Of a DNA stretch of 64,000 nucleotides, positions 23,341-31,279 are shown piece by piece. The number at the start of each line of letters is the position of its first letter. The stretch's first letter is position 1. This DNA is from Anaerolineales bacterium (GTDB lineage: Bacteria > Chloroflexota > Anaerolineae > Anaerolineales > Villigracilaceae). The notes under the pieces are model-generated. The model searched no databases. It had not been told where the DNA came from and saw nothing but the letters and a program-made list of their open reading frames with translations. Both the position numbers and the translations under genes were made by a program. The stretch is taken from positions 1 through 64,000 of the forward strand of contig JACMLM010000066.1 of assembly GCA_014379595.1 (NCBI GenBank), written 5' to 3'.

Positions 23341-24939
23341 TTATTTCCACGTAAATGGTTTTCCAACCAGAAAATCAAAAGTATCTTTGAATTGAGTCCT
23401 ACCTTCTTCGCTTAATACTTTTTCGAGAGGCCATGTTTCCAGATCGTCCCAGAAATTCATCAAACGCCATGGGAATGGGCGCGGGTATTCAAAGAAGAAA
23501 CGATACGCATAGTTCCAGGCAAATTCGGTTTGTTTTTCACTCAACTTATAAGATGGGATATCTGCTAAAACTTTTTCGAGAACAGCATAATATTCATCCC
23601 ATGAATTAGGGTCGAGAGTGATTCCCCGTCCGCGATAATGGGTTTGTCCGCAAGAGATGACGGGGCGGCCATTCATGGCTGTTTCGAGTCCGACCGTAGT
23701 GGTATATGCTAAACCGACATCAGCAATTTCAATCAAGTCATAAGTATTAATTGAGTCCAATGCACCAATGATATGAATATGACTTGGCAATTCAGGCAAT
23801 GCCTCGCGCACAACTGTCCCCATAGACTTTGCTTGAGGCACAAGTTTCTCACCCGGGTGAGCACGAATCACCAATTGCACGTCAGTTCGTTTGGCAAAAT
23901 ACTGAACGGTCTTGGTGATCCATTCAGTCATTGAAGAAGCAAAGATGTCTCGCCCTAATGTGAGGCTGTCACCTAAAACATTTGCGGCGAGCATCACTAC
24001 GGGACGGTCATCCAAATTAAGTAATTTACGAGTCTCTTCTGCACCTTGTGAGGAGACATATTGCCATAATCTTTCTGATTTTCCCCACACACGTGCACCC
24101 CGGCGGGCATTTTCTAAGTCTGCAACGCGCTCGAACATCTCATCAGTAACTGGCAAATGACAACGCGCGTCAACCAGATAATCTGTATCCTGCTGCATGA
24201 TGGATGAATTTTGCGCCAGCCAAATTTGTTCGCGCTGGTCATTGAATTCATAAGTAACAGCTTCAATATCTAAATAGCGCGCCACACGAAATACAATTCC
24301 CATTTCGAGAATTAGTCCATTGGGGATCAAAACTACATCAGGATTGTTAGTTTGCATCCATTCCAATGCAGTTTTGGCAGCAAATGTATTTCTTTCGATT
24401 CTCAAATCATATAACGCGCGGTCAGATGCATCGTTCATGTCCACTTCTTCACGCATCAATGTGTATTGCGCGTCCCACAACGAAATCTCTTTGATATCAG
24501 CTTGAAGCGCAGTTGGAAGGTCAAAGGTTGAAGGTCGAAGGTCAAGCATGGAAGCGTGTTTGATTAATGGGGATAAAGATGACAAAGCGTCGCGTGTATG
24601 AAGCACACGTTGTCGTTGTGTAAATTTATCTTTTTCTTTATGCCATTCAGAATATGGCAAAGTCAATAATGTGACTTTGTGTCCAAGGCCTGCAAGCACC
24701 AATCCAAGGTAAGCAGATTGCTCGATCCAATAATGAAGTGTTGAAAAGAATAGAACCTTTTTTCCAGATGTCGCTTTTTCTGCAAAAGGTTTAACTACTT
24801 CTACTGCTACAGGTAAAGATTTTTGTAAACGATCCAAATTGAAATGGTCGCGGCGTGTTTGATTCTTCGAGCGTAATGCCCAATCAATTTCAACAGTAAA
24901 AGGCAGATCGCCTAAAATATTTTTAAGAGTTGAATTCAT
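23341..24939 (-). CDS. Capsule-type surface polysaccharide biosynthesis protein (GT-B)
   Basis: 532 residues. The C-lobe has VMLAANVLGDSL, LVIRAHPGEK, ADVGLAYTTTVGLETAMNGRPVISCGQTHYRGRG, matching Capsule_synth/KpsC-KpsS-like proteins. The N-lobe has VLFFSTLHYWIEQSAYLGLV. KpsC/S enzymes add Kdo linkers, and others in the fold transfer sugars or glycerol phosphate. A heptamer-like run at 24515-24547 encodes the LDLRPSTFDLPT stretch without breaking the frame. It is immediately downstream (3 nt) of the Wzt-like ATPase gene, fitting an export-linked role. Confidence 0.7.
   Translation of the reverse strand: MNSTLKNILGDLPFTVEIDWALRSKNQTRRDHFNLDRLQKSLPVAVEVVKPFAEKATSGKKVLFFSTLHYWIEQSAYLGLVLAGLGHKVTLLTLPYSEWHKEKDKFTQRQRVLHTRDALSSLSPLIKHASMLDLRPSTFDLPTALQADIKEISLWDAQYTLMREEVDMNDASDRALYDLRIERNTFAAKTALEWMQTNNPDVVLIPNGLILEMGIVFRVARYLDIEAVTYEFNDQREQIWLAQNSSIMQQDTDYLVDARCHLPVTDEMFERVADLENARRGARVWGKSERLWQYVSSQGAEETRKLLNLDDRPVVMLAANVLGDSLTLGRDIFASSMTEWITKTVQYFAKRTDVQLVIRAHPGEKLVPQAKSMGTVVREALPELPSHIHIIGALDSINTYDLIEIADVGLAYTTTVGLETAMNGRPVISCGQTHYRGRGITLDPNSWDEYYAVLEKVLADIPSYKLSEKQTEFAWNYAYRFFFEYPRPFPWRLMNFWDDLETWPLEKVLSEEGRTQFKDTFDFLVGKPFTWK
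24515..24547. repeat. Heptamer run inside a coding region
   Basis: Units gaaggtc, aaaggtt, gaaggtc, gaaggtc in series. They encode LDLRPSTFDLPT of the capsule-type transferase. It has the same 7-nt period as other runs in the left part of the window. 28 bp is not a multiple of three, so copy changes would shift the frame. Confidence 0.6.
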
Positions 24940-24942
24940 TTG

Positions 24943-26232
24943 CTAATCCAACTTTTCTATCTTCCAATTCAAGCGCGGACGTATCGGACCAACACGCGGT
25001 TCGCCCCATTGCGTACCAGGCGCGCCCGAAATATCCACGTTGAAAGCAAGTACATTTTCATCCATAAAATAACGACGCACGCCAAACGAACTCGCGTTGA
25101 CACCAACGGTATAACGACTTTCATTAAAAATATCCGCAGGGATTTCTGCGCGGCTGATATAACGGCCCGCATGGCGCGTGTCAAACTTATCGTACAGCGC
25201 GGTATCATCGGTATCAAACGACGTGAAAACATATTCACCGCGCGTGGTACTGATATATAAACCAACGCGCAAACCCGTGACAGATGAATCAAGTTTATAT
25301 TCAAATTCAAGTGTGACTGGTTCAGTGGAGCGGATTGTATCTACAATCTTTCCGCTTCTTTCTTTGACCTTCAAACTGATCGGCGTAAATGGAGCACTCG
25401 TCACTGGAATTTCATCTGCGTCCCAAAGACGTTCACCTGCCTGGGATTGTCCCGATGAAAGATAAAAATCAACGGCTTGCTGTGTGGGTCCGCGCATCAG
25501 CAATTGACCTTTGTTCAAAACAATTGCTTCCTGGGTCAATCGCAAAATCGCAGACATATTATGGCTGACAAATAAAACCGTGCGGCCTTGTTGCGCTACA
25601 TCACCCATCTTGCCCAAACATTTCTTTTGAAACTCAGCATCACCCACAGCCAACACTTCATCGACAACTAAAATTTCAGGTTCGAGATGTGCGGCGACTG
25701 CAAACGCAAGGCGAAGATACATGCCAGAAGAATAGCGCTTGACGGGTGTATCAATGTATTGTGTGACTTCAGAGAAATCAACGATCTCATCAAATTTAGA
25801 ATCAATCTCGGCACGTTTCATTCCAAGAATTGCGCCATTCATAAAAATATTTTCTCTACCTGTTAATTCAGGATGAAAACCCGTGCCTACTTCAAGGAGT
25901 GAACCAACTCGTCCACGAACTGAGACAGTTCCAGTGGTTGGTTCCGTGACACGAGAGAGAATTTTCAGCAGGGTGCTTTTCCCTGCACCATTACGCCCTA
26001 CAATGCCAAGGACTTTGCCTTCTTCGAGATCAAAGGAAACATCCTTCAACGCCCAAACGAAATTTTGATTTGCACGACGATCTGACCTGCCGATCATTGC
26101 TTTTGCCAAACGAATAGGTGCAGAGACCGTATCCACAATGACATCACGCAACATGTTATAGTGGAACTTCGTCTCCGCTGCGCCAATTTTGTATTGTTTG
26201 CCGATGTTTTTTACGCTGATTGCTGTTGTCAT
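24943..26232 (-). CDS. wzt: Polysaccharide ABC exporter ATPase with Wzt-type C-terminal domain
   Basis: 429 residues. Walker A GRNGAGKST is at 79-87, the ABC signature YSSGMYLRLA at 167-176, and Walker B EILVVDEVLAVGD at 186-198. The ATPase is of the Wzt/TagH/RfbE type with its extended N-terminus. Residues from about 260 to 429 form a beta-rich domain like the O-antigen-binding domain of Wzt proteins, which recognises the terminating cap of the chain. It pairs with the permease gene just upstream to export the finished undecaprenyl-linked glycan. A methyl or similar cap made by the local methyltransferases would be a logical ligand. Confidence 0.92.
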   Translation of the reverse strand: MTTAISVKNIGKQYKIGAAETKFHYNMLRDVIVDTVSAPIRLAKAMIGRSDRRANQNFVWALKDVSFDLEEGKVLGIVGRNGAGKSTLLKILSRVTEPTTGTVSVRGRVGSLLEVGTGFHPELTGRENIFMNGAILGMKRAEIDSKFDEIVDFSEVTQYIDTPVKRYSSGMYLRLAFAVAAHLEPEILVVDEVLAVGDAEFQKKCLGKMGDVAQQGRTVLFVSHNMSAILRLTQEAIVLNKGQLLMRGPTQQAVDFYLSSGQSQAGERLWDADEIPVTSAPFTPISLKVKERSGKIVDTIRSTEPVTLEFEYKLDSSVTGLRVGLYISTTRGEYVFTSFDTDDTALYDKFDTRHAGRYISRAEIPADIFNESRYTVGVNASSFGVRRYFMDENVLAFNVDISGAPGTQWGEPRVGPIRPRLNWKIEKLD

Positions 26233-26246
26233 AAATTCTCATTCAC

Positions 26247-26341
26247 GTCATTGCGAGGGCGATGTTCTTTCGCCCGAAGCAATCTCCAACTCAATTGGGG
26301 ATTGCTTCGTCGCAAAGGGCAAGTGCGCTCCTCGCAATGAC
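26247..26341. repeat. 95-bp hairpin repeat (copy 2)
   Basis: The ends gtcattgcgagg and cctcgcaatgac pair exactly. The inner arms gaagcaatctcc and ggggattgcttc also pair. It has the same length and architecture as 16438-16532 but a different loop and stem middle (gcgatgttctttcgcc). It lies between the permease and ATPase genes, where it could modulate their relative expression as an mRNA hairpin. Confidence 0.8.
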
Positions 26342-26346
26342 GAAGG

Positions 26347-27192
26347 TTATATGGTATCCGCGAAAGTCTTTTCCATGCTTCGAAAATAGAAAAGTCCGGA
26401 GATGAAAATCAAGATTGAAATGCCAACCGATACCCACAAAGTGATGTCAGGTCCGTTGCCTGTACCAAGCAATGCCCAACGAAAGCCGTTGACGACTCCC
26501 ACCATTGGATTAAGTGCATAAACGATCTGCCATTTTTCAGGAACGGCAGAGATAGAATAGGCAACGGGTGTGGCAAACAACCAAAATTGAGTCAAAAACG
26601 GAAGGGCTTGATTTACGTCACGATACTGAACATTGATCGCCGAAAGCCAAAGCGCAACGCCAAGTGCAGTGATAATAGCCAATAATAAAAACAGCGGAAG
26701 CGTCCAGAGTAAGTTCCATGCGGGTGTGACTTGATAGTAAAACATCAGGAGAACCAAAATAACGAAGGCAATCGCAAAATCCACCAGCCCAGAAAAGACT
26801 GAGGATATCGGCAGGATCAAGCGTGGGAAGTAGATCTTCGTCACCATGTTGTTATGCGCCACAAGAGAGCGACTCCCTTGATTGAGCGCCACGACAAACA
26901 GTCCCCATGGCAACAAAGCAGTAAATGAGAAAACAGGATAGGGAATTCCTTCAGTCTGTAGCTTTGCAACTTTATCGAACAAAAAGGTAAAAACCAGCAT
27001 GGTCATTACAGGTTGAATGACAGCCCACGCCATACCTAAAAGAGTTTGTTTGTATTTCACTTTTACATCACGCCAAACCATGAAGAAGATCAGTTCACGG
27101 TAAATCCAAAGGTCGCGTAGGTTTAATGCAGCAAGACCTTTGGAAGGTTTGATGTAAATAGTGTGAGGTTCGTGTTTGGTAAGTTCAGACAT
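26347..27192 (-). CDS. wzm: Polysaccharide ABC exporter permease (Wzm type)
   Basis: 281 residues with six hydrophobic helices. It begins with a cytoplasmic segment (LWIYRELIFFMVWRDVKVKYKQTLLGMAWAV), the start signature of ABC-2/Wzm/TagG permeases. AINVQYRDVNQALPFLTQFWLFATPVAYS is the other family hallmark. With the Wzt-like ATPase it forms the inner-membrane exporter of the glycan. A 95-bp hairpin repeat separates the two subunits. Confidence 0.9.
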   Translation of the reverse strand: MSELTKHEPHTIYIKPSKGLAALNLRDLWIYRELIFFMVWRDVKVKYKQTLLGMAWAVIQPVMTMLVFTFLFDKVAKLQTEGIPYPVFSFTALLPWGLFVVALNQGSRSLVAHNNMVTKIYFPRLILPISSVFSGLVDFAIAFVILVLLMFYYQVTPAWNLLWTLPLFLLLAIITALGVALWLSAINVQYRDVNQALPFLTQFWLFATPVAYSISAVPEKWQIVYALNPMVGVVNGFRWALLGTGNGPDITLWVSVGISILIFISGLFYFRSMEKTFADTI

Positions 27193-27201
27193 AAGATAAT
27201 T

Positions 27202-27262
27202 AGAGAACAGATGATTAGATAAACAGTAAACTGTTCTCTAGTCTCTGCTCTCTACTCTCTTT
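27202..27262. repeat. Heptamer run plus hairpin repeat (copy B), containing a stop codon
   Basis: tagagaacag (27201-27210) and ctgttctcta (27231-27240) form a perfect 10-bp inverted repeat. Four heptamers follow: tctctag, tctctgc, tctctac, tctcttt (27235-27262). The reverse complement matches copy A at 253-319 at both ends (taatcatctgttctct versus taattatctgttctct). The heptamers encode the last residues (KRVESRD) and the TAG stop of the epimerase gene at 27238-28218. Confidence 0.65.
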
Positions 27263-28218
27263 CGATTCTCTTTAAACCACTCAATCGTGCGACGCATTCC
27301 TTCTTCAAATGAAACTTGAGCACTCCAACCAAATAATTCTTTTGCACGAGATACATCAAGTCCGCGGCGAGGTTGACCGTTTGGCTTGTCAGTCTGCCAG
27401 GCAAGTTTGCCATTGAACTCAGTCATTTTCACGATTAGCTCGCTTAAATCTTTAATGGGGATTTCATAACCAGAGCCGAGGTTGACAGGTAAGTCACCAT
27501 TATATTTTTCGGCAGCTGTGATAATTCCATCGGCAGCATCTTCGACGTATAAAAATTCGCGAGTTGGTGAACCATCGCCCCACACTTGTAATTCTTTATC
27601 ACCGCGCTCACCTGCTTCGACCGCTTTGCGGATCAATGCTGGAATCACATGTGAAGTCTGTAAGTTAAAATTATCGCGCGGACCGTACAAATTGACAGGT
27701 AAAAGATAAATAGCATTGAAACCATATTGCTGACGATACGTTTGCGCCTGCACAAGCATCATCTTTTTTGCCAAGCCATACGGGGCATTGGTCTCTTCTG
27801 GATAACCATCCCAAATATCATCTTCCTTGAATGGGACAGGCGTAAATTTTGGATAAGCACATACAGTACCCGTTGCAACAAACTTGCCCACACCGCGTTT
27901 ATAAGCATGGTGCATTAATTCCACGCCCATGATCATGTTGTCATAGAAAAATTCCGCAGGATGTTCGCGGTTCGCACCAATGCCACCCACATTTGCAGCG
28001 AGATGAATTACTACGACATTCTTCGGGGCAACATTTTTCAACGCGTCATCATATAAACGTTCAATGGCTTCACGCTGAGTTAAGTCATAATCTTTTTTGC
28101 GGGGAATAAAAATATCGGCCGCACCGCGTTCTTTTAATTTTTCAACCACAAACGAGCCAAGAAATCCGCCGCCGCCCGTGACAATTACTCTTTTATTTTT
28201 CCAAAAACTTTCTGCCAT
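27238..28218 (-). CDS. GDP-L-fucose synthase-like NAD(P)-dependent epimerase/reductase
   Basis: 326 residues from the ATG at 28216-28218, chosen because GGAGATAAAC precedes it; another in-frame ATG four codons upstream lacks this. TGGGGFLG near the N-terminus binds [20 protein letters not shown] is the GDP-fucose synthase (WcaG/Fcl) signature. The catalytic set TVCAYP and YGLAKKM follows. It would epimerise and reduce GDP-4-keto-6-deoxymannose to GDP-L-fucose, or act on a related keto sugar. No Gmd is visible here. Its C-terminal residues are read from a heptamer repeat, so the natural end may have been replaced. Confidence 0.82.
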   Translation of the reverse strand: MAESFWKNKRVIVTGGGGFLGSFVVEKLKERGAADIFIPRKKDYDLTQREAIERLYDDALKNVAPKNVVVIHLAANVGGIGANREHPAEFFYDNMIMGVELMHHAYKRGVGKFVATGTVCAYPKFTPVPFKEDDIWDGYPEETNAPYGLAKKMMLVQAQTYRQQYGFNAIYLLPVNLYGPRDNFNLQTSHVIPALIRKAVEAGERGDKELQVWGDGSPTREFLYVEDAADGIITAAEKYNGDLPVNLGSGYEIPIKDLSELIVKMTEFNGKLAWQTDKPNGQPRRGLDVSRAKELFGWSAQVSFEEGMRRTIEWFKENRKRVESRD

Positions 28219-28230
28219 GTTTATCTCCAT

Positions 28231-29241
28231 TTATTGAACAATGAACTGAGCATTCCTATATTTATCATCTAACGGATCTTTGATGAGACCCGTTTTCAAT
28301 GCAAATAAAACTTCACGCACGCCATCATCCACATCAAGCGTCGTTTCAAAGCCAAGCACACGCTTGATCTTGTCAAATGAAACAGTGATATCGCGCATAT
28401 CACCGCCAAAAGACATATCTTTATATTCAACAACAGTTTCAGGCATACGTTTTAAGATCAGGCGCACAATATCATCTTTTGAATAATTGCCGTTTTCGGT
28501 TCCCAAGTTAAAAACTTGTCCGCGAATTTTCGATTGTTCAGCTTCCAACCCCATGATTACACCGCGCACCAAGTCACGGATATGCACAAATGAGCGCGAG
28601 TATCCGCGCTGATATATGATAAGCGAACGTTTTGTAAATGCATCTAATACAAATTGGTTGACGATCAAATCAAATCTTGTGCGGGGCGAGATGCCATATA
28701 AAGTTGCAAACCGGAATAATAACGGCGCGCAGGCAGAATCTTTTTGTGAAAGCAAAAACTCTTCGCTTGCAATCTTTGTCTCTGCATATAATGATTGCGG
28801 ATTTAAAGGAGACTCTTCGGTTACAGGCTTGCCATCAGTTGATAAGCCATAGTTGCTGTATGTGGAAGCAAATACGAATCTTTCGACGCCTAAATCTGCT
28901 GCCTGTCCAAAAACATTTTTAGTAGCTTCTACATTATATTTCCACGCCACTTGCTTCCCTACTGCCTGACAGGCTGGAAATCCCACAATCGCTGCCAGAT
29001 GAATAACGGCATCAGGTTTCTGCCAATCACTTTTGACAGCATCACGGACAGCACGTCCTTCAGTCACATCGGCTTTGATGAAATGGAAATTGGGGTGATG
29101 AAGAAACGGGACAATGCTCTCGCCGCCGAAGAGTAAGCTGTCCACGATGGTGACTCGATAATTTTGGCGCAGCAGTTCCGAGGTCAGGATCGAACCGATA
29201 TAGCCCGCACCACCTGTAATCAATACATGACATTCAGTCAT
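28231..29241 (-). CDS. NAD-dependent sugar-nucleotide epimerase/dehydratase (extended SDR)
   Basis: 336 residues. TGGAGYIGS binds NAD; HLAAIVGFPACQ, STYSNYG and SLYAETK (Tyr-x3-Lys) follow. FRFATLYGISPRTRFDLIVNQFV is typical of extended SDRs acting on NDP-hexoses. It ends with helices that fit the sugar-nucleotide binding domain. The start overlaps the regulator stop by 8 nt (ATGACTGA). It is the first enzyme of the long operon. Its substrate specificity cannot be read from sequence alone. Confidence 0.8.
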   Translation of the reverse strand: MTECHVLITGGAGYIGSILTSELLRQNYRVTIVDSLLFGGESIVPFLHHPNFHFIKADVTEGRAVRDAVKSDWQKPDAVIHLAAIVGFPACQAVGKQVAWKYNVEATKNVFGQAADLGVERFVFASTYSNYGLSTDGKPVTEESPLNPQSLYAETKIASEEFLLSQKDSACAPLLFRFATLYGISPRTRFDLIVNQFVLDAFTKRSLIIYQRGYSRSFVHIRDLVRGVIMGLEAEQSKIRGQVFNLGTENGNYSKDDIVRLILKRMPETVVEYKDMSFGGDMRDITVSFDKIKRVLGFETTLDVDDGVREVLFALKTGLIKDPLDDKYRNAQFIVQ

Positions 29242-29707
29242 TCAAACCTTCCAATCGCACTTTATATCCATCCAGAACTAAGGATGGAGCAGATTTATCA
29301 TTCACAACTGCAATACCCTGTTCAAGGCAAGTCAACTTACAAATATCAGCCACATCACCAGAACCAACGATTCGCACACGATCAAAGCCAGCACGACGAA
29401 TATCCTTCACATGATCTTTTACGCGTTGGCGTGTTCGGCGATAAACAGAAAAGGAACGCTCCACATAATCAATGGCAAGGCGGGCACGCAGGGCGAGACC
29501 TTCAGGCGTAATGATATAACGCAACTTTTTTCTTTCAGCACGAGAGACCTTCACTGCACCTTTTGCAATCAATCTTTTTAAATGCCAATTGACCGTTCCA
29601 ACAGCAACGCCTAATTGTGTAGCAAGTGTAGACTGATTTACATCAGGATCAGTCTCGATTTGTTCAAGCAGGGAAAGTTCGCGGATTTCGTCGTTTGTCG
29701 ATTCCAT
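29234..29707 (-). CDS. MarR-like winged-helix regulator of the glycan operon
   Basis: 157 residues from the ATG at 29705-29707; longer in-frame versions would run across the promoter region and are rejected. NQSTLATQLGVAVGTVNWHLKRLIAKGAVKV is a clear winged helix-turn-helix like EPS-associated MarR-type regulators. The C-terminal part (DRVRIVGSGDVADICKLTCLEQGIAVV) looks like a small Rossmann-type sensor fold, which might sense a nucleotide sugar. It heads the minus-strand operon and overlaps the next gene by 8 nt. A perfect palindrome lies on its own promoter, suggesting autoregulation. Confidence 0.78.
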   Translation of the reverse strand: MESTNDEIRELSLLEQIETDPDVNQSTLATQLGVAVGTVNWHLKRLIAKGAVKVSRAERKKLRYIITPEGLALRARLAIDYVERSFSVYRRTRQRVKDHVKDIRRAGFDRVRIVGSGDVADICKLTCLEQGIAVVNDKSAPSLVLDGYKVRLEGLND

Positions 29708-29723
29708 ATATTTTTTAATCCAA

Positions 29724-29740
29724 AATTCAGTGACTGAATT
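29724..29740. promoter_or_regulatory. 17-bp perfect palindrome at the regulator promoter, candidate operator
   Basis: aattcagt (29724-29731) and actgaatt (29733-29740) pair exactly around G. On the minus strand, TATAAT at 29738-29743 overlaps it and TTGGAC at 29762-29767 is an 18-bp-spaced -35 candidate. The palindrome would therefore cover the start of transcription of the regulator operon. The left flank tccaaaattcagt matches 13 nt of the palindrome upstream of the PAPS synthase gene. Confidence 0.55.
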
Positions 29741-29798
29741 ATAACCCCATTCAAAGGCCAAGTCCAATGTCATATAAAGCGAATTATCGGGTAACTTA

Positions 29799-29816
29799 TC
29801 AGGTAAAATCTGCAAC
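29799..29816 (+). promoter_or_regulatory. Promoter motif shared by the two plus-strand genes
   Basis: tcaggtaaaatctgcaac ends 1 nt before the ATG of the methyltransferase-GT2 gene. Nearly the same sequence (tcaggtaaaatctgtcaac) occurs upstream of the other plus-strand gene at 36986-37004. TAAAAT at 29804-29809 could be a -10 box. Transcription would then begin about at the ATG, giving a leaderless mRNA. No good -35 is visible. Confidence 0.4.
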
Positions 29817-29817
29817 T

Positions 29818-31251
29818 ATGAATATTACACAAGCGTTTGACGAAGCAGGCAATCTATATCAACAAAAGCGTATGGCGCATTGGAACGCAGTGGCTCAAAA
29901 GCGAGATAGCTGGCGCGGCATGGGCCGATGGTATCATCGCCGATTAATTGAAATCTATCGTTTCCTCGTTAGCCCCAACCAGCGCATCCTTGAAATTGGT
30001 TGCGGCACTGGTGACCTGCTTGCAAGCCTCCAGCCATCCTATGGCATTGGCATTGATTTCTCTATTGAAATGATCTCAAGAGCCAAACAACGTTATCCTG
30101 ACATTGAGTTTCATCAAAATGATGCTCACGACCTCTCCACTGTTGAAGGCACATATGACGTCATCATCCTATCTGATACTGTCAATGATCTATGGGATGT
30201 ACAACGTGCACTAGAGCAAATAAAAAGATTATGTATGCCTCATACGCGGCTTATCTTAAACTTCTATAGTCATGTCTGGCAGGTACCACTCACCATCGCA
30301 CAAAATTTTAATTTCGCTGCGCCTATGCTTGACCAAAACTGGTTAACTCATGAAGATCTGGATAATATGCTTCGCCTCGCGGATTTCGAGAGCATTCGAA
30401 GTTCACAGGAAATTTTATGGCCCCTTCCCCTTGGCAGTCTGGCAAACCGATATTTAGTCAAACTGTGGCCATTTCGAAGTTTCGCACTCTCTAATTTTGT
30501 GATCGCACGCCCTGCACCGCAACCAGTTCAAGAGAAAAGCGTTTCGGTCGTAATAGCGGCTCGTAATGAAGCAGGCAACATCAAATCCATTTTCGAGCGC
30601 GTTCCAAAGATGGGATCAAAAACCGAACTCATATTCGTTGAGGGACATTCACGCGATAACACTTATCAAACCATTGCAGATGAAATTCCGCTTCACCCTT
30701 TAACTCCCAGCCTGCTTCTACAACAACCTGGCATTGGCAAAGCTGACGCAATTCGCCTTGGCTTCGAGAAAGCCACCGGCGACATCCTAATGATTCTCGA
30801 TGCTGATTTAACTGTCCCACCCGAAGACCTGCCACGTTTTTATGATGCCATTGTTTCAGGCAAAGGTGAATTCATCAACGGTGTCAGGTTAGTATATCCA
30901 ATGGAAAAAGAAGCCATGCGAACTTTAAATTTCATTGGTAATAAGCTTTTCAGCATGGCATTCTCATGGCTGTTGGGTCAACCTATTAAAGATACACTGT
31001 GCGGAACAAAAGTAATGTGGCGAGAAGATTACGAAAAGATCGCTGCAAACCGTTTCTATTTTGGCGACTTTGATCCATTTGGTGATTTTGACCTAATATT
31101 TGGCGCTGCAAAACTGAACCGAAAAATTATAGACCTCCCCATCCGCTATCGTGAACGGACCTATGGCACAACCAATATCTCGCGTTGGAAGCATGGCATT
31201 TTATTATTTAGAATGGTTGCATTCGCCGCACGACGGATCAAGTTTGTGTAG
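29818..31251 (+). CDS. Fusion protein: SAM methyltransferase plus GT2 glycosyltransferase
   Basis: 477 residues from the ATG at 29818; an in-frame ATG 17 codons upstream would overlap the divergent promoter. Residues 1-235 form a class I methyltransferase with EIGCGTG at 59-65. Residues 242-477 form a GT2 domain starting VSVVIAARNEAGN, with LDADLTV (DAD at 328-330) and GTTNISRWKHGILLFR, as in dolichyl-phosphate-mannose-synthase-like enzymes. It may make a polyprenyl-phosphate sugar and methylate it or the nascent glycan. It faces away from the regulator and converges on the GT-C gene at 31280. Confidence 0.85.
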   Translation: MNITQAFDEAGNLYQQKRMAHWNAVAQKRDSWRGMGRWYHRRLIEIYRFLVSPNQRILEIGCGTGDLLASLQPSYGIGIDFSIEMISRAKQRYPDIEFHQNDAHDLSTVEGTYDVIILSDTVNDLWDVQRALEQIKRLCMPHTRLILNFYSHVWQVPLTIAQNFNFAAPMLDQNWLTHEDLDNMLRLADFESIRSSQEILWPLPLGSLANRYLVKLWPFRSFALSNFVIARPAPQPVQEKSVSVVIAARNEAGNIKSIFERVPKMGSKTELIFVEGHSRDNTYQTIADEIPLHPLTPSLLLQQPGIGKADAIRLGFEKATGDILMILDADLTVPPEDLPRFYDAIVSGKGEFINGVRLVYPMEKEAMRTLNFIGNKLFSMAFSWLLGQPIKDTLCGTKVMWREDYEKIAANRFYFGDFDPFGDFDLIFGAAKLNRKIIDLPIRYRERTYGTTNISRWKHGILLFRMVAFAARRIKFV

Positions 31252-31279
31252 AATTCGAACAGCCCATATTTCCAAAGCA

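Noticed and set aside
29767-29817. A longer start for the methyltransferase-GT2 fusion gene
   Set aside because: The extra 17 codons cover the shared promoter motif and lack methyltransferase similarity; the ATG at 29818 is the better start.
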